Source: Desulfolinea sp964487745
GTDB taxonomy: Bacteria > Chloroflexota > Anaerolineae > Anaerolineales > Villigracilaceae
DNA length: 64,000 bases
Assembly (NCBI GenBank): GCA_964487745.1
Contig: CAZASG010000009.1
Span: 1-64,000 of the forward strand
Direction of reading: 5' to 3'
A model generated the notes under the pieces. It worked only from the letters and a program-made list of their open reading frames with translations, did not search any database and was not told where the DNA came from. The translations under genes and the position numbers were made by a program. Every line of letters starts with the position of its first letter. Position 1 is the first letter of the stretch. This document shows, one piece after another, positions 15,608 to 23,128 of the stretch.

Positions 15608-16466
15608 ATCCCTTGGCGGCGATCAGGTTCGTGTATTTGCGCCCGCGCAAACGTGCGATGAGTGTGTCCCAATCTTCAAGTGGTTCAACATGGCCAAGCG
15701 GTTTTTCCTTGAGTTCGTAGAGTTCAAAGCCGAGATCAGCTAAGTCTTGCAAATAGCCTCGCGCGTTGCCACCAGTGCTGTCGATGCCCTGAGGCCAGAA
15801 CTCGGTCATGATGATGGTTTTCCTCGAGCGGCGCAGAGTATCCATGAAACCGGAAAGGATACGGTGCTCGTAGCCCTGCACATCCATTTTGACGAAGTTG
15901 ACTTCTTCGATCTCTTGCTCGACAAGGAGTGCATCCATAGACTTGGCTTCAATGGGGATGCTTTCCCATTCTTCGGGCGCATCTGATAAGCGATTATCCG
16001 CCTTGTTTTCAGGATTTAAGGCAAGGCTGCGTGTGCCACTTTTTGATGAAGCTGCCATCTGGTATAGATCGATCTTGGGTGCATTTTCTATACCGCGATT
16101 TTTTTTGTTGGTTTCTATATTTTTGGATAATAACGCGAATGATTCGGGATGGGGCTCGAGGGCGATGATCCTGCCATCTTGGTCGAGCGTATGGAGAGCA
16201 AGGGCGCTATATAAGCCGATATTCCCGCCAATGTCCACAAAGGTCATGTCAGCGCGGCAATATTCTTTAAAGAAGTGAATTTCGCTATTCTCGTAAACCC
16301 CCAAGGTCAATGCGCCTGAAAGGACAGGGTCGTTGGGGTTCAGGTAGAGAGCAGCCGGGGCTACGTTGATTTTTTCAGGGATGATCCTGAGCAGGATCGC
16401 ATTGGTTAATTTACGCAGGGGACGTGGTTTGAGGACTTCGGTGTAGATGAATTCAGCAATAGACAT
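15594..16466 (-). CDS. FkbM-family methyltransferase
   Basis: A 290-aa protein. Residues 70-115 hold the SAM-binding fold: FVDIGGNIGLYSALALHTLD, then IIALEPHPESFALLSKNI. FVKMDVQGYEHRILSG near residue 195 and TEFWPQG near 222 are the typical C-terminal FkbM motifs. Family members O-methylate sugars or natural products; the substrate here is unknown. It lies head-to-head with the SDR gene (112-base gap) and overlaps murJ, which may mean a role in envelope glycans. No signal peptide is seen, so it is cytoplasmic. Confidence 0.85.
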   Translation of the reverse strand: MSIAEFIYTEVLKPRPLRKLTNAILLRIIPEKINVAPAALYLNPNDPVLSGALTLGVYENSEIHFFKEYCRADMTFVDIGGNIGLYSALALHTLDQDGRIIALEPHPESFALLSKNIETNKKNRGIENAPKIDLYQMAASSKSGTRSLALNPENKADNRLSDAPEEWESIPIEAKSMDALLVEQEIEEVNFVKMDVQGYEHRILSGFMDTLRRSRKTIIMTEFWPQGIDSTGGNARGYLQDLADLGFELYELKEKPLGHVEPLEDWDTLIARLRGRKYTNLIAAKGYDLR

Positions 16467-16578
16467 GAAAATTCCGTTTCAGTTTTATTTTTAAACGCGC
16501 AGAATTATACCTTAGAGAATCGCCAGCATCCCCGTCTATCGACTATAATCTTCCCGAATTCAAAACTAGGGAGTTTTT

Positions 16579-17388
16579 ATGTCGTTTGCTGTTTTTAACG
16601 AAAATGTTGTCATCATTATTGGTGCCTCGCGCGGGATCGGGCATGAGCTGGCGGTACGTCTTGCGGGGCAAGGTGCTTGGCTGGCGTTGGGTGCTCGCGA
16701 TCTAAAGAAGCTTGAAGAGGTTGCTGAAGTCTGTCGTCAAATGGGTGGGAAGGCTATTGCTATAGAGACAGATGTCGCCGAGCAAGCCGATTGCCAGAAT
16801 CTGATCGAGTGCACCGTCCAGGAATATGGACGGATCGACACGCTTGTCAATAACGCCGGCATCAGCATGTGGGCCCTCTTTGATGAACTTGAAGACATAT
16901 CTGTTTTCGAAAAGATCATGCAGGTCAATTATCATGGCAGCGTCTATTGCACATACTATGCCCTACCTTATCTCAAGAAAACGCGCGGACGCCTAGTTGC
17001 CGTTTCAAGCCTTACGGGCAAAACCGGCGTTCCCACGCGCAGCGGATACGCCGCCAGTAAACACGCCATGGTCGGTTTCTTTGACTCGTTACGTGTTGAG
17101 TTGATGGGCACGGGTGTGACAGTTACCATCTCTTATCCCGATTTTGTTGCTACCGATATCCGCAAACTTGCATTGGGTATGGACGGCGAACCTATTATGG
17201 TTTCGCCCGTTCAGGAAGACAAGATCATGACCGTTGAGACCAGCGTCGATTATTTGCTCAAGGCAATGGAAAAACGTAAACGCGAAGACATCCAAACCCC
17301 ACGAGGGCGTGTCGGGCAATGGATCAAACTCATTGCTCCAAGCCTGATCGACAAGATCGCTCAACGTGCCATCACTAAAGGTAAATAA
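16579..17388 (+). CDS. Short-chain dehydrogenase/reductase
   Basis: A 269-aa classical SDR. Visible motifs are the cofactor loop GASRGIG (residues 14-20), LVNNAG near 90, the catalytic Ser in VSSLTGK near 143 and YAASK near 156-160. ARD in place of an acidic residue after beta-2 suggests NADP(H) preference, which is inference. The C-terminal 40 residues are basic. It is probably a cytoplasmic oxidoreductase acting on a lipid, sugar or steroid-like alcohol or ketone; the substrate cannot be told. GGGAG lies upstream of the ATG, and TATAAT at 16544-16549 is a likely -10. The stop is two bases before the next ATG (17390), so it forms an operon with the PLD-like lipoprotein. Confidence 0.88.
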   Translation: MSFAVFNENVVIIIGASRGIGHELAVRLAGQGAWLALGARDLKKLEEVAEVCRQMGGKAIAIETDVAEQADCQNLIECTVQEYGRIDTLVNNAGISMWALFDELEDISVFEKIMQVNYHGSVYCTYYALPYLKKTRGRLVAVSSLTGKTGVPTRSGYAASKHAMVGFFDSLRVELMGTGVTVTISYPDFVATDIRKLALGMDGEPIMVSPVQEDKIMTVETSVDYLLKAMEKRKREDIQTPRGRVGQWIKLIAPSLIDKIAQRAITKGK

Positions 17389-17389
17389 A

Positions 17390-18505
17390 ATGAAACAAAG
17401 CCTTCTCCTTCTTTCCATCTTGCTTTTAGTTTCTGCTTGCCAGCCCGTGCTGCTGGAGACGACAACGCCCGCTCCCCCTGCATCTGATGATCCACCGACG
17501 ACTGAACCAATGGAATTGCAGGAAATTCCATTGGGAATTGGATATGGTGTGGATGGCGGTTGGTTCGAGCTCTACTTTACTGACCCGACCCATCCCGATG
17601 CGGGTTCATACCGGAACGGACCTGATACACGGCTTGCCTCCGCTATAGATGACGCCCGCTTGAGCGTGGACGTTGCCATTTACAGCCTCAGCCTGTGGAG
17701 CATCCGTGATTCTCTGCTCGATGCTATGCGCCGCGGTGTGCAGGTGCGCGTTGTGATGGAAAGCGATAACCGCGACCGCGACGTTCCCCAGGAATTGATC
17801 GATGCCGGTATTTCGATCCTGGGTGATCGCCGTGAAGGATTGATGCATGACAAATTCGTCATTATCGACCGCACGGAGGTTTGGCTTGGTTCGATGAACT
17901 TCACAATTGGCGGTGGTTATAAGGATAATAACAACCTGCTTCGCATCCGTTCACAAAAGCTGGTTGAGAATTACCAGAAAGAGTTTGATGAGATGTTTGT
18001 AGACGATCATTTCGGTCCTGACACTGTTTCCGATACGCCCAATCCCGTCACCTTTGTGAATGGTACGATGATCGAAACTTACTTCTCTCCCGATGATGGT
18101 GTTGCTGATGTGATCGTTGACCTTATTCGTGATGCAGATGAAAGCATCTACTTCATGGCTTATTCCTTCACATCCGATCCCATATCGGAAGCAATTCAAA
18201 GCCGCGCGCGAGACGGGGTAACTGTCGCCGGGGTGATGGATTATTCACAAGTCGCATCCAATCAAGGTGGGGAGTACGATGTTCTCGCTCAAGCCGGGAT
18301 CGACGTTCGCGAAGATGGTATTGAAGGTTTGATGCATCATAAGGTTTTTATTATTGATGAAGAAATCGTTATCACAGGTTCTTACAACTTCAGCCGCAGT
18401 GCCGAAGAGCGGAATGATGAGAATATCATCATCATCTATAATGCTGAGATCGCGAGGGAGTTTTTGAAAGAATTTGAGAGAGTGCAGACCCAAACGGAAG
18501 AATAA
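17390..18505 (+). CDS. Lipoprotein with two HKD (phospholipase D-like) motifs
   Basis: A 371-aa protein. I start it at the ATG at 17390, one base after the SDR stop, rather than an in-frame ATG at 17366 inside that gene, because it yields MKQSLLLLSILLLVSAC, a clean lipobox with Cys at residue 17, and AAAGG lies just upstream. Two HxKxxxxD motifs are intact: MHDKFVIIDRTEVWLGSMNF and MHHKVFIIDEEIVITGSYNF. These are diagnostic of the PLD/nuclease superfamily, where the paired motifs form one active site. Secreted members cut DNA or phosphodiesters. A Pro/Thr-rich linker follows the lipobox, so the enzyme probably sits on the outer face of the membrane. Confidence 0.85.
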   Translation: MKQSLLLLSILLLVSACQPVLLETTTPAPPASDDPPTTEPMELQEIPLGIGYGVDGGWFELYFTDPTHPDAGSYRNGPDTRLASAIDDARLSVDVAIYSLSLWSIRDSLLDAMRRGVQVRVVMESDNRDRDVPQELIDAGISILGDRREGLMHDKFVIIDRTEVWLGSMNFTIGGGYKDNNNLLRIRSQKLVENYQKEFDEMFVDDHFGPDTVSDTPNPVTFVNGTMIETYFSPDDGVADVIVDLIRDADESIYFMAYSFTSDPISEAIQSRARDGVTVAGVMDYSQVASNQGGEYDVLAQAGIDVREDGIEGLMHHKVFIIDEEIVITGSYNFSRSAEERNDENIIIIYNAEIAREFLKEFERVQTQTEE

Positions 18506-18571
18506 AAGAATATGCGTGGTGCCATTGCAAAAGCACTGCGTAGCTCAGTAAGGTTTTTTTTAGATATAGGC

Positions 18572-18605
18572 ACAGATGGCAGATTTCTGCCATCTGTTTT
18601 TTTTG
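18572..18605 (+). terminator. Terminator after the PLD-like gene
   Basis: ACAGATGGCAG at 18572-18582 pairs with 18587-18597 around a four-base loop, followed by eight T. It lies in the 171-base gap before the next gene. Confidence 0.85.
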
Positions 18606-18676
18606 CCCGTAACCTTTTTCCTTTTTTAGCGACTATGTAGATAACACTTATCTTTTTACCGTATTCGGAGGAAAAA

Positions 18677-19543
18677 ATGAAAAAGAAAACTTTAGTTGTA
18701 TTGGTTGTCTTGACCACAATTGGCATGCTCTTGAGCGCTTGTGGCCCTGCTCCTGAAGCCGCTAGCGCTGAACGTACTGTTGGCGCAAAAGTGAATGCTT
18801 CGCCAGTTGAGTTTACTGGTGTGATCGAATCCATCGATGGCGACCAAGTTACCGTTGACGGACAGGTTGTAACTGTAGACCCTGCCATAATCGAAGCTTC
18901 CGGCTTAGAAGTTGGTGACATGGTCGAAGTCGAAGGCCATACTGATGAGAGCGGCGCAATCGTTGCTGAGAGTGTCCACTTGGAAGACAGCACGTCATCT
19001 GATGATGGCATCAATACCAATGATGATTTTGACGTCAATGATAATAGCGATGATGCCAACGAAAATAGCAACGATAATGCAAACAGCAACGACAACGATA
19101 GTGGTTCTGTATCAGATGCTGGTGCTCTTGAATATGTCGGTACGCTTGAAGTAGTTGGCGACGGTCAAGTTCAAATTGATGGCATGGTCTTTGAATTGAC
19201 TGAGTTCAGCGAGATTGAATCTGCGCTTGAAGCCGGCCTGTTGGTGAAGGTGCATATCTCGGTCAATAGTGACGGTACTTTTGTCATCCATGAAATTGAA
19301 TTGGCTGATGCAGATGATTCTCTTGGCTGGGACGATGATAATTCCAATGACAGCAATGAGAATGATGATGATGCCAATGACAACGATAGCAACGACAATG
19401 TCGATGACAGCAATGATAATGACGATGACTATGATGACGACTATGACAGCAATGACAATGACGACGACTATGATGACGACGATGATGACGATGATGACGA
19501 TGATGATAGCAATGATAATGACGCCAACGATAATGGTGTCTAG
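18677..19543 (+). CDS. DUF5666 lipoprotein with long Asp/Asn/Ser tail
   Basis: A 288-aa protein. GGAGGAAAAA immediately precedes the ATG. It has a lipoprotein signal (MKKKTLVVLVVLTTIGMLLSAC, Cys at residue 22). Two copies of a small beta domain of DUF5666 type lie near residues 45-110 (VEFTGVIESIDGDQVTVDG) and 150-212 (LEYVGTLEVVGDGQVQIDG). The spacer at 112-147 and the last 70 residues are almost wholly Asp, Asn and Ser with a few Tyr, which makes the protein extremely acidic. It may bind Ca2+ or other cations at the cell surface, which is inference. The tail is encoded by GAT/GAC/AAT triplet-like sequence that can slip during replication. Confidence 0.75.
   Translation: MKKKTLVVLVVLTTIGMLLSACGPAPEAASAERTVGAKVNASPVEFTGVIESIDGDQVTVDGQVVTVDPAIIEASGLEVGDMVEVEGHTDESGAIVAESVHLEDSTSSDDGINTNDDFDVNDNSDDANENSNDNANSNDNDSGSVSDAGALEYVGTLEVVGDGQVQIDGMVFELTEFSEIESALEAGLLVKVHISVNSDGTFVIHEIELADADDSLGWDDDNSNDSNENDDDANDNDSNDNVDDSNDNDDDYDDDYDSNDNDDDYDDDDDDDDDDDDSNDNDANDNGV
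19336..19536 (+). repeat. Low-complexity GAC/GAT/AAT tract
   Basis: Imperfect trinucleotide-type repetition of GATGAC, AATGAC and AGCAAT encodes the acidic tail of the preceding lipoprotein. Long frames on the opposite strand here are compositional shadows. Confidence 0.9.
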
Positions 19544-19571
19544 GTCGAAATAACACTTTGCTGGAAATAAA

Positions 19572-19609
19572 AGCAACTGGCTCGCCTGGTTTCAGGTGAG
19601 CCAGTTGCT
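19572..19609 (+). terminator. Strong 17-bp hairpin after the acidic lipoprotein
   Basis: Arms 19572-19588 and 19593-19609 pair with one G-T, around GTTT. No U-tract follows. It ends 11 bases before the next gene's proposed start, so it could also restrict that start. Confidence 0.65.
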
Positions 19610-19619
19610 CATCTATGCT

Positions 19620-21104
19620 ATGAATATGAAAAAATCACAAATAATCACACTTATTATTTCGTTGGGGGTTTTCCTGTTTTTTATTGCGGGAATGGCATTT
19701 ATCCAGTTTTCATCCCCGAATATGCCGGACAATGATGGTTTTTACCATATCAAGCTGGCTGAGTTAATGCGCACAGAAGGATTGAAGCCGGATTTCATTT
19801 GGTTGCCTCAAACCATTTTGAGTCCAGATGAATTCTATGATCATCATTTTCTTTATCACATAGCCCTTATTCCTTTTACGCTAACCGATTTGCGCTTAGG
19901 CGCAAAATGGTCTGCTGTAATTTTTGCCGCACTGGCTTTTATCGCGATCTGGTATCTGTTCAAAAAACAGCGTGTTCCCTGGGCTTGGTTGTGGGCATTC
20001 ATGCTTCTAGGTATTTCTGACGCCTTTTTATTTCGGATGAGTATCACCCGTGCCCAATCCCTATCTCTGGGAGTACTAGCTTTGGGATTTGCCTGGTTGC
20101 TCGAAGGAAAACACCGGCGTTTGGGCATTTTAGCTTTCCTGTATGTTTGGCTATATGATGCTTTTCCACTGTTATTGGTGCTGGTAGTTATTCATTTGTT
20201 GGTTGTGGCAGTATTGGAGCACCGCTTGGAGTATCGCCCGTTAATTTATGTAGGTGTGGGTATTGCTTTGGGCTTGTTGATCAATCCTTATTTCCCCGAC
20301 AATATTGTTTTTTCTTTCAAACATATGTTGCCTAAATTGATGGAAACCACATCAGTCCGCGTTGGAAACGAATGGTATCCATATACAACGCAGCAATTAC
20401 TAGAAAACTCTTTCTTTGCGTTGATCCTTTTTGTAAGCGGAATAATCGCTTTGGGGCTGAATGAAAGAAAAATGGACGTTCGCACAGGAACAGGGCTTCT
20501 TTTCACGCTCCTCTTTGGTCTTATGCTTTTCCAATCCAGGCGATTTATCGAGTATTTCCCACCTTTTGCTTTGATCTTTGCTGCTTTTGCCTGGGCTCCT
20601 TTTTTGGAATTTTTGGAGCATTCAAGGAAAGAAAAATACAAAGCTGTCTTTGTGGCTCTCTTCATTTCTTTTGCAGGGATCTCTATTGCTAAAACTTTGC
20701 CGGCAGCACAAGTAAGCATCCAGAAATCCAAGCCTTATTCCCTATATGCCAATGCTTCTCAGTGGCTTATTGAAAATAGCAATGAAGGAGATAAGGTTTT
20801 CCAAACGGACTGGGATGATTTCCCTCGCCTCTTCTATTACAACACACAGAACATCTATTTGGTAGGTCTTGATCCAACCTATTTACAGCTGCATGATCCC
20901 AACTTATATGGTCTTTGGGTATTGATCACAAAAGGCAGCATAGAAGAGCCTTCTGGATTTATAGAAAATCAATTTCATGCTCGTTTTGTGCATAGTGACC
21001 TCAAGCATAAAAGCTTTATTCGTGAGGCAGAAGCAGACCCCGGTCTGACCGAAGTATACAGGGATGACGAGGCTGTAATTTTCGAGGTTACTAAATACCC
21101 GTAA
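19620..21104 (+). CDS. Polytopic membrane protein, GT-C glycosyltransferase-like
   Basis: A protein of about 494 aa. The in-frame GTG at 19596 lies inside a 17-bp hairpin, so I prefer the ATG at 19620 (another lies at 19626); no good ribosome site is visible. There are about eleven hydrophobic segments across residues 10-370, then a soluble C-terminal region of about 120 aa. After the first helix it has NMPDNDGFYHIKLAELM, an acidic D-x-D-type loop at the place where GT-C enzymes (STT3, PMT and ArnT families) carry their catalytic acid. This supports, but does not prove, a lipid-linked sugar transferase. The C-terminal part (FQTDWDDFPRLFYYN) also resembles GT-C soluble domains. It stands alone between a hairpin and a repeat-bearing gap. 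Confidence 0.5.
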   Translation: MNMKKSQIITLIISLGVFLFFIAGMAFIQFSSPNMPDNDGFYHIKLAELMRTEGLKPDFIWLPQTILSPDEFYDHHFLYHIALIPFTLTDLRLGAKWSAVIFAALAFIAIWYLFKKQRVPWAWLWAFMLLGISDAFLFRMSITRAQSLSLGVLALGFAWLLEGKHRRLGILAFLYVWLYDAFPLLLVLVVIHLLVVAVLEHRLEYRPLIYVGVGIALGLLINPYFPDNIVFSFKHMLPKLMETTSVRVGNEWYPYTTQQLLENSFFALILFVSGIIALGLNERKMDVRTGTGLLFTLLFGLMLFQSRRFIEYFPPFALIFAAFAWAPFLEFLEHSRKEKYKAVFVALFISFAGISIAKTLPAAQVSIQKSKPYSLYANASQWLIENSNEGDKVFQTDWDDFPRLFYYNTQNIYLVGLDPTYLQLHDPNLYGLWVLITKGSIEEPSGFIENQFHARFVHSDLKHKSFIREAEADPGLTEVYRDDEAVIFEVTKYP

Positions 21105-21427
21105 CTCTTTTGCATCTTTGACGACTATATAAGTAAGAACACTAGTATTGCGCTACGAGAAGTAAATAAAGAAGTTTTGGCTATTTAGGTGTTTTTTTGG
21201 ACTGGTTTTCAGCAGCGCTCTCTGCAGAAGCCTTTTGTTTGGAGATAACGACACGAGTGGCAGCGACACGAGCAGCAACAACGTGAGTGACAAAGACACG
21301 AGTGACGACAATACTCTGAATGCCTGAGCTATAAAAAGACAATTCTGTTTCTTGCCAAAAGGAGCGAAATTGATGTAGTACAATGTGCCAACCATCAATT
21401 AATATTACCTCCTGCTGGACTGAAAAA
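21105..21427. other. 323-base gap with a degenerate 15-base tandem repeat
   Basis: No gene is supported here. Its central part holds the 15-base repeat described separately; the end carries the region just upstream of the sigma-factor gene. Confidence 0.5.
21235..21324 (+). repeat. Degenerate 15-base minisatellite, possible coding remnant
   Basis: Units with the core GACACGAGTG start at 21250, 21265, 21280 and 21295. In the plus frame they read DTSGS, DTSSN, NVSDK and DTSDD and end at a TGA (21325-21327). The composition matches the Asp/Asn/Ser tail of the lipoprotein at 18677-19543, so this may be a relic of such a tail. No start codon or upstream domain is left. Confidence 0.5.
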
Positions 21428-21982
21428 ATGACGGATTTGTCTGAAGCTCAACAGCGCGAAGAGTTGAATGGTCTGCGGGCGTTAGACCCGCAGACCATCG
21501 GCGCAATCTACGATCGTTATTTCCCCGATATTTATCGTTTCGTTCTCTATCGGCTGAATGACGAGAGTCTCGCCGAGGATATTGCCAGCGATGTTTTTCT
21601 TCGGCTGCTTGAGGCAAGCAAGAAAAAACGTGGTCCGAAAAAGAATATAAAATCCTGGCTACTCTCCACCGCTTCGAATGTGGCCACAGACCACTTGCGC
21701 CGTCACTACCGCCGTCTAACGACAGATTTGCCGGAAGACCTTGTCGACGAGACAATAACACCTATGGAAATATTTGAGCGCAATCGCCAAGGTGAGTTAA
21801 CACGTGAAGCTTTACAAGGTCTTACCCCTGAACAGCAAATGGTATTGGCGCTGCGCTTTGGTCAAGGGTATTCCCTTGAAGAAACAGCAACTATGATGAA
21901 GAAAAAAAGTAACGCCATCAAGGCACTTCAATTTCGCGCTTTAGCTGCGCTCCGCCGCAATATAGGCGAGGTGGCATCATGA
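21428..21982 (+). CDS. ECF-type RNA polymerase sigma factor
   Basis: A protein of 184 aa starting at the ATG at 21428; a further in-frame start at 21383 adds a Cys-rich leader unlike the family. Region 2 is IYDRYFPDIYRFVLYRLNDE then AEDIASDVFLRLLEA; region 4 is LTPEQQMVLALRFGQGYSLE then a helix-turn-helix ending ALQFRALAALRR. There is no region 3 and no added C-terminal domain. The stop overlaps the ATG of the next gene (ATGA), which encodes a one-span DUF5667-type protein, the expected anti-sigma partner. Such pairs usually activate their own promoter on an envelope signal; the signal here is unknown. Confidence 0.92.
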   Translation: MTDLSEAQQREELNGLRALDPQTIGAIYDRYFPDIYRFVLYRLNDESLAEDIASDVFLRLLEASKKKRGPKKNIKSWLLSTASNVATDHLRRHYRRLTTDLPEDLVDETITPMEIFERNRQGELTREALQGLTPEQQMVLALRFGQGYSLEETATMMKKKSNAIKALQFRALAALRRNIGEVAS

Positions 21983-23001
21983 CCGATATATATGAAATTC
22001 TTGAAGTCATACTCACAGAGATCTTCGAGCATGGCAAAGATATAGAAAGCGTTTTAGAAGAATATCCTGCATACGCCGATGAGTTACGTCCGCTTCTGGA
22101 AGCGGCAGTTTATTCCCAAGAAATTGCCCCCACAGAAGTCCCGGATGACGTTCTTCGTCGCGGACGCACCCGTCTATTACATCAAGCTGCCCAATTGCGA
22201 GATGCCGCACCCGCACGTCGCCGCGCTTCGCTCTTTACCCCGCGTTTTGCTTCCGTTGCCCTGGGCTTGCTGCTTGTCTTTTTCGTGAGTGGAACAGGGC
22301 TTATCAGCGCATCCGCTTCGTCTCTTCCCGGCGATAGTTTGTATCCTGTAAAGATCGGTTGGGAGCAGGCGCACTTCTGGTTTGCTGACGAAGACAAAAC
22401 TGCGAGCTTGGAAGCAGAATACGAAGAAGCACGCCGTGAAGAGGTACACGAACTGCTCACGGGGGGACGTTTGGCAGCCGTCCGTTTTGAGGGCATTGTG
22501 AGTCATTTGAGCGGAAGCAAGTGGCAGGTCGCGGGCGTATCGGTGACCTTATCCGCAAATACTCAAGTCGAAGATGGGATCGGCATAGGATCCGATGTTA
22601 TCGTCGTTGGGCAGACACAAGAAGATGGCGTAGTCTTGGCAGACAAGATCACCCTGAGCGGACATGGACATTTGGAAGATCACGATGAAATGCCCCCCCA
22701 GGGCGTAGGCGATGATCAGGAAGATGAGCCGGAAGAAACGGAAACGCCAGAAGGTGATGATGGTGACGATGATGGAGATGACGACCCCATGTCTACACCC
22801 ACTCCTGAGCCAGACGATGAGGGTGATGATTCTGGAGAAGAGGATGATGAGGGCGAAGAAAACGGTGATGGTACGCCAACGCCCACTCCCGATGGTGAAG
22901 ATGGTGGCGACGACGAGGATGGCAATGAGCTAACGCCTACACCTACAGCGGATGGCGATGAGGAAGATGAGGACGACGAGGAAGAGGAAGATAGCCATTA
23001 G
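21979..23001 (+). CDS. DUF5667-type putative anti-sigma factor with DUF5666 domain and acidic TPTP tail
   Basis: A 340-aa protein, overlapping the sigma gene by four bases. The cytoplasmic N-terminus (about 1-80) has EYPAYADELRPLLEAA, common in proteins paired with Chloroflexota ECF factors. One transmembrane helix lies at about 90-110. Outside it is SLPGDSLYPVKIGWEQAHFW, the DUF5667 signature, followed by helices. A DUF5666-like beta domain (FEGIVSHLSGSKWQVAGVSV) spans about 170-230. The last 100 residues are Asp/Glu-rich with several TPTP units. The layout of cytoplasmic sigma-binding part, membrane helix and long extracytoplasmic part fits an envelope-sensing anti-sigma factor. The acidic tail may sense cations or the wall, which is inference. 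Confidence 0.75.
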   Translation: MTDIYEILEVILTEIFEHGKDIESVLEEYPAYADELRPLLEAAVYSQEIAPTEVPDDVLRRGRTRLLHQAAQLRDAAPARRRASLFTPRFASVALGLLLVFFVSGTGLISASASSLPGDSLYPVKIGWEQAHFWFADEDKTASLEAEYEEARREEVHELLTGGRLAAVRFEGIVSHLSGSKWQVAGVSVTLSANTQVEDGIGIGSDVIVVGQTQEDGVVLADKITLSGHGHLEDHDEMPPQGVGDDQEDEPEETETPEGDDGDDDGDDDPMSTPTPEPDDEGDDSGEEDDEGEENGDGTPTPTPDGEDGGDDEDGNELTPTPTADGDEEDEDDEEEEDSH

Positions 23002-23007
23002 AACCTG

Positions 23008-23034
23008 AGAGCGGGCAATTGCCCGCTCTTTTTT
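23008..23034 (+). terminator. Terminator after the sigma/anti-sigma operon
   Basis: AGAGCGGGCAATTGCCCGCTCT at 23008-23029 is a perfect palindrome followed by TTTTT. Confidence 0.9.
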
Positions 23035-23043
23035 CTTAATTTG

Positions 23044-23072
23044 TTGCGAATTTGACCAAAGTGGGGTAAATT
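23044..23072 (+). promoter_or_regulatory. Candidate promoter of the HerA-like ATPase gene
   Basis: TTGCGA (23044-23049), 17-base spacer, TAAATT (23067-23072), about 56 bases before the ATG. Match to the sigma-70 consensus is moderate. Confidence 0.35.
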
Positions 23073-23128
23073 TAGCCCTAGCGCATTTGTTCTAAAAGAA
23101 TCATAGAATTTTATATACCGGAGCCTTT

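Noticed and set aside
19112..19576. Long Ile/Val or His-rich frames opposite the acidic lipoprotein
   Set aside because: They are complements of GAT/GAC codons, without ribosome sites or domain structure.
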